The notes: generated by a model not told the origin, from the sequence alone. Positions 1 to 7,355 are shown, numbered from the stretch's first letter. The stretch is 16,554 nt of DNA from an uncultured Clostridium sp. (GCA_902464345.1 CABQJA010000035.1:1-16554), one strand, 5' to 3'. Numbers and translations: made by a program.

Positions 1-36
1 TACTTACAATGATAAATCAAGTATAGGTTTCCGAAA

Positions 37-49
37 AGTATCCGATACT
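37..49. promoter_or_regulatory. Short palindrome upstream of ldhA, possible operator
   Basis: AGTATC-C-GATACT is a perfect 6+1+6 inverted repeat about 50 nt before the lactate dehydrogenase start. Its right half, GATACT, resembles a -10 box, but no convincing -35 element sits 16-18 nt upstream. An operator overlapping a promoter is plausible but unproven. It does not match the TTGTTAA-type Rex (NADH sensor) site expected for fermentation genes. Confidence 0.25.
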
Positions 50-57
50 AAGAAGCA

Positions 58-73
58 GACAGTCTGAACTGTC
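58..73 (+). other. Leader hairpin before the ldhA ribosome site
   Basis: GACAGT-CTGA-ACTGTC forms a 6-bp stem with a four-base loop. It lies about 13 nt before the TGAGGT ribosome binding site at about 87-92. There is no U-tract, so it is not a terminator. It may stabilise the mRNA 5' end, or it may be chance. Confidence 0.25.
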
Positions 74-100
74 AGGATTGATGAAATGAGGTAGTTTAAG

Positions 101-1084
101 ATGAAAATCATGTTTTATGATACAAAGCCTTATGATAAGATCTGGTTTCAGCCGCTTGGCGAGGAGATGGGATATAAGATCAAGTTCCAGGAAGTGAAGC
201 TGAATGAGGATACAGCCATCCTTGCAAAAAACTATGATGCAGTCTGTATTTTTGTGAATGATGACGCAGGGAAGGAGACGATCAAGGCACTGAAGAAGCT
301 GGGAGTCAGGACCATCCTGCTTCGGTGTGCAGGCTTTAATAATGTAGATCTGAAGGCGGCGAAAGAGGCAGATATTAAGGTGCTGCGGGTGCCGAGTTAT
401 TCGCCGGAGGCGGTAGCGGAATATGCGATGGGACTTCTGCTTACCGTGAACCGGAACATTCATCGGGCATATGTGCGGACCAGAGATTTTAACTATAATA
501 TTAATGGATTAATGGGCATTGATCTGGTCGGAAAGACAGCCGGAGTGATCGGAACCGGTAAGATCGGGCAGATGATGATCGACATCCTGAAAGGATTTAA
601 AATGCACATTCTGGCCTATGATCCATATCCGGTGAAAGGACTGGATGCGGAGTATGTAGATCTGGACCGTCTGTTCCGGGAGTCGGATGTGATCTCCCTT
701 CATTGTCCGCTGACGAAGGATACCAGACACATCATTAATAAGAAGAATATTGAGAAAATGAAGGATGGTGTGCTGCTGGTGAATACCTCGCGAGGTGGAT
801 TGATCAATACGGGTGATCTGATCGAGGCATTAATGGCACGGAAATTTGCCGGTGTAGGTCTGGATGTATATGAAGAAGAGGACGAATATTTCTTTGAAGA
901 TAAATCAAACGATATTATCACAGATGAAGATCTGATCCGGCTGACCAGCTTCCGGAATGTTATTCTGACCTCACATCAGGCATTCTTTACCAGAGATGCC
1001 ATGGAAGCCATTGCAAAAGTGACTATGGAGAATGCCCGTGCGGTAGAGGAGGGCACTGAACTGAAAAATCAGGTTCTTCCTTAG
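101..1084 (+). CDS. ldhA: D-lactate dehydrogenase-type 2-hydroxyacid dehydrogenase
   Basis: This is a cytoplasmic NAD-dependent D-2-hydroxyacid dehydrogenase that most likely reduces pyruvate to D-lactate, re-oxidising NADH in fermentation. The 327-residue length is normal for the family. Residues 151-156 (GTGKIG) are the Rossmann dinucleotide loop, and Asp174 (in AYDPYP) sits where NAD-specific members keep an acidic residue. The catalytic trio is present: Arg231 in TSRGG, Glu260 at the end of DVYEEE, and His292 in TSHQA. Their spacing (29 and 61 residues after the Arg) equals that of the Arg235/Glu264/His296 set of Lactobacillus D-LDH. The start is supported by TGAGGT about 8 nt upstream. 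The gene appears monocistronic, with a hairpin about 40 nt after the stop. A close relative acting on phenylpyruvate or 2-ketoisocaproate (FldH- or HadD-like) cannot be excluded, so the substrate is less certain than the family. Confidence 0.85.
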   Translation: MKIMFYDTKPYDKIWFQPLGEEMGYKIKFQEVKLNEDTAILAKNYDAVCIFVNDDAGKETIKALKKLGVRTILLRCAGFNNVDLKAAKEADIKVLRVPSYSPEAVAEYAMGLLLTVNRNIHRAYVRTRDFNYNINGLMGIDLVGKTAGVIGTGKIGQMMIDILKGFKMHILAYDPYPVKGLDAEYVDLDRLFRESDVISLHCPLTKDTRHIINKKNIEKMKDGVLLVNTSRGGLINTGDLIEALMARKFAGVGLDVYEEEDEYFFEDKSNDIITDEDLIRLTSFRNVILTSHQAFFTRDAMEAIAKVTMENARAVEEGTELKNQVLP

Positions 1085-1124
1085 AAATCCATTATTGAAA
1101 AAAAGAGATATTGATAAATTAATT

Positions 1125-1148
1125 CGAAAAAAGGTCTTGCTTTTTTCG
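1125..1148 (+). terminator. A/U-rich hairpin, probable ldhA terminator
   Basis: CGAAAAAAG and CTTTTTTCG form a perfect 9-bp stem around a GTCTTG loop, about 40 nt after the ldhA stop. The A-run and T-run lie inside the stem, as in many bidirectional Firmicutes terminators. No separate U-tract follows, so strength is uncertain. Confidence 0.5.
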
Positions 1149-1198
1149 GGTAATGGGTTTATTTTAATTATAACAAGCGTACGGAATGTGTATGGAAC

Positions 1199-1232
1199 AA
1201 GGGTGTTCTCTTTATTGAGAGCACCCTTTTTG
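1199..1232 (+). terminator. Strong intrinsic terminator, or attenuator of glnN
   Basis: AAGGGTGTTCTC (1199-1210) pairs with GAGAGCACCCTT (1217-1228), a 12-bp stem with one G-U pair and a TTTATT loop. A T-run follows to about 1231. It lies 125 nt before the glnN start and 50 nt after a first hairpin. It could be a second ldhA terminator. It could equally be a leader attenuator, if glnN transcription starts in the AT-rich stretch 1150-1175. Confidence 0.8.
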
Positions 1233-1356
1233 TGTATGATGAACGAAATGCAGACGTTATATCCGAACGGAACTGGATTTGGCGAAGGTACATCGAATAG
1301 TTATTTCCCATCACGGAATGGCGCGGGTATGAAGTAATAGAAAGGAAGTAGAAATT

Positions 1357-3459
1357 ATGCAAAAAGTATCAGAAATTTTTGGCTCTTATGTATTTGATGA
1401 TGCGACCATGAAGGAGCGTCTTCCAAAGTCTACATACCGCGAGTTGAGAAAGACCATTGATTTTGGAGAACCATTAAACAGCGATGTGGCAGATGATGTT
1501 GCATTGGCGATGAAGGATTGGGCGATTGAATTAGGAGCAACCCATTATACACATGTATTTTTCCCATTGACAGAGACCAGTGCTGAGAAGCACGATTCAT
1601 TTATTACTCCGGTAGGCGGCGGCAAAGTTATGATGGAATTTACCGGTAAGGAGTTGATCAAGGCTGAGCCGGATGCATCCTCATTCCCATCCGGTGGTAT
1701 CCGTGCCACCTGTGCAGCCAGAGGCTATACAGCATGGGATTGTACATCACCGGCATATGTAAAGACCAGCTTAGATGGCTGCTCTGTATTATGTATTCCG
1801 ACAGCATTTACCTCTTACACAGGTGATTCCCTTGACTTTAAGACTCCGTTGCTTCGTTCTATGGATGCATTAAGCAGAGAAGCAAAGAGGGTATTGAAAT
1901 ATTTTGGCAAGGAACCGACAAAGGTTACAGCCAATGTAGGACCTGAGCAGGAGTATTTCCTGGTAGACAAGGCCAAGTATATGCAGCGTGAAGATCTGAA
2001 GCTGACCGGACGTACCTTATTCGGTGCACCGGCACCAAAGGGACAGGAGCTGGATGATCAGTACTTCGGTAACATTAAGGAAAAGGTTTCTACATTCATG
2101 AATGACCTGAATGCAGAGCTTTGGAAATACGGTATCACAGCCAAGACACAGCATAACGAGGTTGCACCGGCACAGCATGAGATCGCACCTATCTTCGGTA
2201 CAACAAACGTAGCAAGTGATAACAACTACCTGTTAATGGAGACATTGCAGAAGGTAGCACTCCGGGATGATCTGGCATGTCTGTTATATGAGAAGCCATT
2301 CGCAGGTGTCAATGGTTCCGGTAAGCATAACAACTGGTCCTTCAGCACCAGTGACGGAGAGAATCTGATGGATCCAGGTAAGAATCCGGAAGACAATCTG
2401 CAGTTCCAGTTATTCCTGGCAGCTGTATTAGCTGCAGTTGATAACAATGCAGAGATTTTGAGACTGTCAGCATCCTCTGCAGGTAATGACCACAGATTAG
2501 GTGCAAACGAGGCACCTCCGGCAATCATTTCCGCATTCTTAGGTGAGCAGCTGGAGGGTGTTGTAGAGCAGATCATTGCAACCGGTTCCGCAGAACACAG
2601 TAAGCCGGCCAAGGTATATGAGTCCGGTGTTTCTACACTGCCAAGCTTTACCATGGATGCAACCGACCGTAACAGAACTTCACCATTCGCATTTACCGGT
2701 AACCGTTTTGAGTTCCGTATGGTAGGTTCTACACAGCCGATTTCACAGCCGACTATGATGTTAAATACAATCGTTGCAAATGAATTATCCCTGATCGCAG
2801 ATCAGCTGGATGCTGCAGAGGATAAGGATGCATGCATTAAGACATTGATCCGTGACTTGCTGACCAAGCATCAGAGAATCATCTTCAACGGTAACGGTTA
2901 TTCCGATGAATGGGTAGCCGAGGCTGAGAAGCGTGGTCTGCCGAACATCAAGTGTCTGGTAGATGCAGTGCCATATCTGACAACCGATAAGACCATCGAA
3001 GTATTCAAGCGTATGGGTGTTATGAGCAAGACCGAGTTAGAGGCAAGAGCAGAGGTTATGCTTGAGAACTACGCAAAGAAGATCAATATCGAAGCACGGA
3101 CCATGATCGAGATGTCTAATAAGCAGATCATTCCGGCTGTTATGGATTATGAAGGTAAGCTTGCGATTGAAGCAAAGAATATTCAGCTGATCGGCATTGA
3201 GCCTGCAGCACAGAAGGAACTGATCGGTCAGATCGATGCGAAGCTTCTGGAATTAAAGGCAGCAACTGCGAAATTTACAGAGATTGTAAATAAGGCAGCA
3301 GATTATGAGGATGATATCAGCGCATGGGCTAAGTATTATCATGATGAAGTATTCCTTTCTATGGGTACTGTCAGAGAGCCTGCAGATGCACTGGAGCTTC
3401 TGGTAGCGAAGGAAGCATGGCCATTCCCAACCTACGGTGATCTGTTATTTGAGCAGTAG
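1357..3459 (+). CDS. glnN: Glutamine synthetase type III (GlnN)
   Basis: This enzyme makes glutamine from glutamate, ammonia and ATP, the main ammonium-assimilation step, in the cytoplasm. The 700-residue length is typical of the GSIII class (types I and II are about 350-470 residues). Catalytic-core motifs visible in order are GPEQEYFL at 195-202 (metal and glutamate-binding acidic residues), NEVAPAQHEIAP at 267-278, GVNGSGKHNNWS at 317-328, RLGANEAPP at 380-388, and the arginine-rich stretch DRNRTSPFAFTGNRFEFR at 437-454. The start is set by AAGGAAG at 1342-1348, 8 nt before ATG. The gene stands alone between terminators. Codon choice differs from the neighbours: Arg is mainly CGT/AGA rather than CGG, and GGT, GCA and TTA are frequent. 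This suggests high expression rather than foreign origin. No regulator gene (GlnR, PII, ANTAR protein) lies beside it. Regulation may act through the leader terminator. Confidence 0.97.
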   Translation: MQKVSEIFGSYVFDDATMKERLPKSTYRELRKTIDFGEPLNSDVADDVALAMKDWAIELGATHYTHVFFPLTETSAEKHDSFITPVGGGKVMMEFTGKELIKAEPDASSFPSGGIRATCAARGYTAWDCTSPAYVKTSLDGCSVLCIPTAFTSYTGDSLDFKTPLLRSMDALSREAKRVLKYFGKEPTKVTANVGPEQEYFLVDKAKYMQREDLKLTGRTLFGAPAPKGQELDDQYFGNIKEKVSTFMNDLNAELWKYGITAKTQHNEVAPAQHEIAPIFGTTNVASDNNYLLMETLQKVALRDDLACLLYEKPFAGVNGSGKHNNWSFSTSDGENLMDPGKNPEDNLQFQLFLAAVLAAVDNNAEILRLSASSAGNDHRLGANEAPPAIISAFLGEQLEGVVEQIIATGSAEHSKPAKVYESGVSTLPSFTMDATDRNRTSPFAFTGNRFEFRMVGSTQPISQPTMMLNTIVANELSLIADQLDAAEDKDACIKTLIRDLLTKHQRIIFNGNGYSDEWVAEAEKRGLPNIKCLVDAVPYLTTDKTIEVFKRMGVMSKTELEARAEVMLENYAKKINIEARTMIEMSNKQIIPAVMDYEGKLAIEAKNIQLIGIEPAAQKELIGQIDAKLLELKAATAKFTEIVNKAADYEDDISAWAKYYHDEVFLSMGTVREPADALELLVAKEAWPFPTYGDLLFEQ

Positions 3460-3482
3460 GAGTCAGAATCGTATAAGCAGAA

Positions 3483-3502
3483 GCAGACATTCCGATGTCT
3501 GC
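3483..3502 (+). other. Perfect hairpin with UCCG tetraloop downstream of glnN
   Basis: GCAGACAT-TCCG-ATGTCTGC is an 8-bp perfect stem capped by a UNCG-class tetraloop, which is known to be unusually stable. It starts 24 nt after the glnN stop and lacks a T-run, so it is not a standard terminator. It may protect the mRNA 3' end or pause polymerase ahead of the terminator that follows. Confidence 0.6.
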
Positions 3503-3520
3503 CTCCCGTATAAATGAAGG

Positions 3521-3555
3521 AAAATCAGGTATGACAACTCATACCTGATTTTTTT
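3521..3555 (+). terminator. Strong intrinsic terminator of glnN
   Basis: AAAATCAGGTATG (3521-3533) pairs perfectly over 13 bp with CATACCTGATTTT (3540-3552) around an ACAACT loop. The T-run continues to 3555. The A-run on the left arm also makes it a possible terminator on the other strand. Confidence 0.93.
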
Positions 3556-3600
3556 GTGAAATATGTAAAGTTAGGACTGTATAGATTGTGAAAAGTGCGG

Positions 3601-3606
3601 TATACT
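3601..3606 (+). promoter_or_regulatory. Candidate -10 box for the deacetylase/folate operon
   Basis: TATACT lies 41 nt before the GTG start, just after the glnN terminator, where a promoter is needed. No good -35 hexamer is seen at 16-18 nt, so this is a weak call based on position and the -10 match only. Confidence 0.3.
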
Positions 3607-3646
3607 AAGAGTAAAATTATGCAGGAAAAGGAATGGATAGAATTTC

Positions 3647-4678
3647 GTGAATGAGGAAAGAGGGAGCAGCAGTTCCACAGCATTAACGAAAGTGAATATA
3701 GATGCCGCACGCAGGAAGCGGATTCAGAGCTATAAGATGTGGATCGTAAGGCTGTTTTTAATGGCAACGATTCTTCCGTCGATAGCCTGTATCGTTATGC
3801 TGGTACAGGTAGGCAGACTGGAGAAACGGGTTATGGCGGTCGCAGGTATGCAGCCGGGTGCACAGACCACGATCTTGTCCAGTAAGGAAGCGCTGATGTC
3901 CAATCCCAATGTAGATGTGGACAGCCTGACCGGAGATACACAGGAAGCTCCGGCGGATACGACAGAGCCCCAGAATCCGGATGGTGAGTCGGGGGATTCG
4001 GCGGATGGTGACGGAACAGGTACGCAGACAGAGAAACGGGTATATCTGACCTTTGATGACGGGCCGAGTATATATACCGGGCAGATTCTGGATATACTGG
4101 CGGCAAATGATGTAAAGGCTACGTTTTTTGTAATTGCACGGGAGGATGAGTCCTACTGGCCGTATTATTCCAGAATTGTAGAAGAAGGACATACCTTGGG
4201 AATGCATTCGTATACCCATGATTATAATCAGGTGTATGCATCATTGGATGCATTTGAAGCGGATGTAGACAGTTTGTCTAAGTTCTTATATGACAGGACC
4301 GGAGAAGAAGTAAAGATCTATCGATTCCCGGGAGGCAGCAGTAATACAGTTGCGAAGGTGCCGATACAGGAATGCATCGCCTATCTGAATGAGCGGGGCA
4401 TCCGGTACTATGACTGGAATGCATTAAATGGTGATGCGGTATCGGCAGAGTTGACACCGGATAAGCTGGTTGAGAATATTATGACCAGTGTCAGACAGAA
4501 TAATACATCCATTGTCCTGATGCATGATATGCAGTCAAGGCATACGACGGTTGAGAGCCTGCAGCAGTTGATCGATACGTTGAAGGAAGAAGGGTATGAG
4601 CTGTTACCGATTGATGAGAATACACCATTGATTCAGCATGTTCCGTATGACACAGGATTTGGAGAGGCGGCAGATTAG
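3647..4678 (+). CDS. Membrane-anchored polysaccharide deacetylase (NodB/CE4 family)
   Basis: This is probably an extracellular metal-dependent deacetylase acting on N-acetyl sugars of peptidoglycan or another wall polymer. Residues 1-30 are polar and basic (cytoplasmic), and about 33-55 form one membrane segment. An acidic Asp/Gly/Ser-rich linker spans roughly 95-128, and the NodB domain covers about 130-325. The CE4 motifs are all present: TFDDGP at 135-140 (catalytic and metal Asp), HSYTH at 187-191 (metal His pair), RFPGG at 226-230, DWN at 256-258, and the late LMHD at 291-294. The start is GTG. Upstream in-frame extension is blocked by a TAG codon at 3638-3640, and AAAGGAA sits somewhat far upstream (about 14 nt). 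An internal ATG at 3737 would begin just before the membrane segment and lacks a good ribosome site. The gene ends 5 nt before folC, suggesting coupling. Substrate (GlcNAc versus MurNAc) cannot be read from sequence. Confidence 0.9.
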   Translation: MNEERGSSSSTALTKVNIDAARRKRIQSYKMWIVRLFLMATILPSIACIVMLVQVGRLEKRVMAVAGMQPGAQTTILSSKEALMSNPNVDVDSLTGDTQEAPADTTEPQNPDGESGDSADGDGTGTQTEKRVYLTFDDGPSIYTGQILDILAANDVKATFFVIAREDESYWPYYSRIVEEGHTLGMHSYTHDYNQVYASLDAFEADVDSLSKFLYDRTGEEVKIYRFPGGSSNTVAKVPIQECIAYLNERGIRYYDWNALNGDAVSAELTPDKLVENIMTSVRQNNTSIVLMHDMQSRHTTVESLQQLIDTLKEEGYELLPIDENTPLIQHVPYDTGFGEAAD

Positions 4679-4683
4679 AAGAC

Positions 4684-5994
4684 ATGAATTATCAGGAAGC
4701 AATGACCTATATAGAAGAGAAGAACCGGTTAGGCAGTGAACTGGGACTGACACAGATCAGGAGGCTATTGCAGCGGATGGGGAATCCCCAGAACCGCTGC
4801 AAAGTTGTGCATATCGCGGGGACGAACGGTAAGGGATCCATTCTTTCCTTTATGGATGCGGTATTACAGGATGCCGGTTATCGGGTTGGACGCTACAGTT
4901 CGCCAACGATCTTTACATATTTGGAACGATTTCAGATCAATGATACCTATATGTCGGAGGAACGATTTGCCGACCTGCTCAGCCGGGTGGCTTCCCATGT
5001 CTCTGCAATGGAATCAGACGGAGAAGGAACCGTAACCGCATTCGAACTGGAAACGGCAATCGCATTTCAGTACTTCTATGAGGAACAGGTGGATGTTGTA
5101 TTGTTAGAAACCGGCATGGGCGGCAGACTGGATGCCACGAATGTGGTAGAACGACCGCTCTGTACGATCATTGCATCCATCAGTCTGGATCATACAGCGA
5201 TTCTCGGCAGTACCATTCCGGAGATTGCCACAGAGAAGGCAGGGATTCTGCGGGATCAGGTTCCGTGTGTGATCTATCCGGTGAATGAGGAAGCAATGCC
5301 GGTGTTATTGAATGCATGTGAGAAGCATAATATTCAGCCGATTGTACCGGATTTAAATGAATTGACTATACAAAAAGAAGATTTGTTGCATGAAACGTTT
5401 GCTTATAAAAACGTGATTTATAAATCGAGTCTTTTGGGAAAGCATCAGATCTATAATGCGATTACAGCAATCGAGGCCTTGAATACAATAGGTCCTGCAC
5501 TGATTGATACAGGATCAGAATACAAAAAGAATGGTTTGAAAAATGTGAATATACAAAATGGCCTACAACATGCCAGATGGAAGGGCAGATTTGAGATTTT
5601 GGAGGAGCATCCGTATGTGATTCGGGATGGTGCGCATAATCTGGATGCTGCCAATCGGTTGTATGAGCAGCTGAGAAAGCATTTTACAAAGAAACGGATT
5701 CTTTATATAATAGGTGTATTAAGGGATAAGGCACATTATGAGATGTTTCGGAAGCTGGTTCCGCTGGCAGATAAGGTCTATGTACTGACGGTGCCGGATA
5801 ATGCGAGAGCGCTTCCGGCAGTGGAACTGGCAGAGGAAGTACGTCAGTTTTGTCCGGAGGTAGTGATCACGGAGTCCCCGGAACAGGCATATGCACTGGC
5901 GAAGCAGGACGCGGAGCCGGAGGATGTAATCGTGGCATTTGGTTCCTTATATTATATAGGAAGAATCGGAGACAGAAATGGAACGGATCGATAG
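4684..5994 (+). CDS. folC: Dihydrofolate synthase / folylpolyglutamate synthase
   Basis: This cytoplasmic Mur-ligase-family enzyme adds glutamate to dihydropteroate and then to reduced folates, using ATP. At 436 residues it is of normal length. Visible motifs are HIAGTNGKGS at 43-52 (P-loop), LETGMGGRLDATNV at 141-154, the metal-site region SLDHTAILG at 167-175, TEKAGI at 183-188 with Lys185 (position of the carbamylated lysine), and RDGAHN at 314-319 in the C-terminal ligase domain. The ATG at 4684 gives the usual family N-terminus (NYQEA). The ribosome site is weak and the deacetylase stop is only 5 nt upstream, so translation is probably coupled. The 3' end overlaps the HD-domain gene by 17 nt. 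Residues about 228-298, the linker between the two domains, are AT-richer (near 34% GC) and use TTG/CTT leucines unlike the rest. Confidence 0.95.
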   Translation: MNYQEAMTYIEEKNRLGSELGLTQIRRLLQRMGNPQNRCKVVHIAGTNGKGSILSFMDAVLQDAGYRVGRYSSPTIFTYLERFQINDTYMSEERFADLLSRVASHVSAMESDGEGTVTAFELETAIAFQYFYEEQVDVVLLETGMGGRLDATNVVERPLCTIIASISLDHTAILGSTIPEIATEKAGILRDQVPCVIYPVNEEAMPVLLNACEKHNIQPIVPDLNELTIQKEDLLHETFAYKNVIYKSSLLGKHQIYNAITAIEALNTIGPALIDTGSEYKKNGLKNVNIQNGLQHARWKGRFEILEEHPYVIRDGAHNLDAANRLYEQLRKHFTKKRILYIIGVLRDKAHYEMFRKLVPLADKVYVLTVPDNARALPAVELAEEVRQFCPEVVITESPEQAYALAKQDAEPEDVIVAFGSLYYIGRIGDRNGTDR

Positions 5995-6493
5995 AATCCT
6001 GCAGCATAAGCGTTTTCAGGAATGCAGACAGCAGATTACGCAGGCAGAAGTACATAGAATCTATTGCAAGCATGGACTGGAACATTCGATGGATGTGGCG
6101 AGAATCGCCTATATTCTGAGTCTGGAGGCCGATGAGACCGGTCAGACATTGAAGAAAGAGATCATTTATGCTATGGCACTGCTTCATGATCTGGGACGGA
6201 GTGTGGAATATCGGAACGGACAGTCACACCATGAAGCCGGTGTGGAGATTGCGGGAGAAATTCTCCGGGATTGTGGGTTTCATGAGGCAGAGATTGCATG
6301 GATCACAGGAGCGATAGCGGCACATAAGCATGCGGAGGCAGAGACTGTCCCGGAGGAGCAGGAGGGTATCGGTGATCGATACCGCAGAATCTTATATCAG
6401 GCAGATAAGCTATCCAGAAACTGCTTTGACTGTCCGGCAGCAGACACCTGCTACTGGCCGATGGAGAAGCGGAATCACGGAATTATATATTAA
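5978..6493 (+). CDS. HD-domain phosphohydrolase in the folate operon
   Basis: This is a 171-residue soluble HD-superfamily protein, presumably a divalent-metal phosphohydrolase or phosphodiesterase. The metal-ligand signature is visible: His32/His36 in KHGLEHS, His70-Asp71 in LLHDLG, His84/His85, His116/His118, and Asp143 in QADKLS. After the last ligand comes an unusual cysteine cluster (Cys149-x2-Cys152-x5-Cys158, then Trp), which might bind a metal or be structural. The gene overlaps folC by 17 nt and precedes folP by 39 nt, so it sits inside the folate operon. HD proteins can act on pterin phosphates: archaeal MptB opens the cyclic phosphate of dihydroneopterin. A role in removing phosphate from dihydroneopterin (tri)phosphate is therefore reasonable but inferred. 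Alternatives are nucleotide or nucleic-acid phosphohydrolase activity. The family call is firm and the substrate unknown. Confidence 0.85.
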   Translation: MERIDRILQHKRFQECRQQITQAEVHRIYCKHGLEHSMDVARIAYILSLEADETGQTLKKEIIYAMALLHDLGRSVEYRNGQSHHEAGVEIAGEILRDCGFHEAEIAWITGAIAAHKHAEAETVPEEQEGIGDRYRRILYQADKLSRNCFDCPAADTCYWPMEKRNHGIIY

Positions 6494-6532
6494 AAACATA
6501 ACAGACATGAGGATTGGGGCAAAGGAGAAATT

Positions 6533-7342
6533 ATGAGAATCGGAAAATGGCAGTTTGATACAGAGAACCAGGTATATATGATGGGAATCCTGAATGTGAC
6601 ACCGGATTCCTTTTCGGATGGCGGACGCTATGATCATATGGATCAGGCGCTGTTTCATGCGGAGGAGCTGGTGAAGCAGGGGACGGATATCCTGGATATC
6701 GGAGGCGAGTCTACCAGACCGAACCACATTAAGATTACAAGTGAAGAGGAGATCGAGCGGGTATGCCCGATCATTGAGGCCATTAAGAGCCGGATGGATA
6801 TTCCGGTCTCTCTGGATACCTATAAGTCCGATGTAGCCAAGGCAGGAATTGCTGCCGGTGCGGATATGATCAATGATATCTGGGGACTGAAATGGGACGG
6901 CACGATGGCAGCAGTCATTGCAGAGGGAGGCGTAGCTTCCTGCCTGATGCATAATCGGAAGGAAGCCGTTTATGATAATTATTTAAAGGATGTTGTTGCA
7001 GACCTTCAGGAGAGTCTGGACATGGCGAAAACAGCCGGTATGGATATGGAGCAGGTATGTATTGATCCGGGTATCGGATTTGCCAAGAATCTGGAGCAGA
7101 ATCTGAGCCTGATGAATCATCTGGAGGATTTGCAGAGCCTGAAGTATCCGGTATTGCTGGGAACCTCCAGAAAGTCCATGATCGGACTGACACTGGATCT
7201 GCCGGTAGATCAGCGCGAGGAAGGGACAATGGCAACGACGGTGCTTGGCATTATGAAGGGATGCTCGATCATCCGGGTACATGATGTGGAGAAGAATCTG
7301 CGGACAGCGAAGATGACACTGGCCATGCTGCGGGCAGAATAA
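6533..7342 (+). CDS. folP: Dihydropteroate synthase
   Basis: This enzyme condenses 6-hydroxymethyl-dihydropterin diphosphate with p-aminobenzoate to give dihydropteroate, and is the sulfonamide target. It is a TIM barrel of 269 residues, the normal length. Pterin- and pABA-site motifs are all intact: NVTPDSFSDGG at 21-31, GGESTRP at 57-63, Asp95 in SLDTYKS, NDIWG at 114-118, DPGIGF at 178-183, Lys214 in TSRKS, and RVHD at 248-251. The start has AAAGGAG at 6521-6527, 5 nt upstream. The gene follows the HD-domain gene and precedes folB-folK by 13 nt. No typical resistance insertion is seen around the GGESTRP loop, but susceptibility cannot be judged by eye. Confidence 0.97.
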   Translation: MRIGKWQFDTENQVYMMGILNVTPDSFSDGGRYDHMDQALFHAEELVKQGTDILDIGGESTRPNHIKITSEEEIERVCPIIEAIKSRMDIPVSLDTYKSDVAKAGIAAGADMINDIWGLKWDGTMAAVIAEGGVASCLMHNRKEAVYDNYLKDVVADLQESLDMAKTAGMDMEQVCIDPGIGFAKNLEQNLSLMNHLEDLQSLKYPVLLGTSRKSMIGLTLDLPVDQREEGTMATTVLGIMKGCSIIRVHDVEKNLRTAKMTLAMLRAE

Positions 7343-7355
7343 GGAAGGAATTACT

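Noticed and set aside
1..100. Rex (NADH-sensing) operator upstream of ldhA
   Set aside because: No TTGTTAA-like inverted repeat is present. The palindrome found has a different sequence.
1149..1232. ANTAR-type antitermination target (two hairpins with A..G.. hexaloops) before glnN
   Set aside because: The terminator loop is TTTATT and lacks the expected A1/G4. The only ACGGAA hexamer upstream (around 1180) is not closed by a good stem, because its flanks mismatch.
1095..1337. 80-codon open frame starting at TTG between ldhA and glnN
   Set aside because: It runs through both hairpins, has no convincing ribosome site and encodes a non-globular mix. It is most likely untranslated leader/terminator DNA.
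2226..2654. 142-codon antisense open frame inside glnN
   Set aside because: It is a shadow of the strongly conserved GlnN frame, with Ser/Ala-rich translation and no ribosome site or motif.
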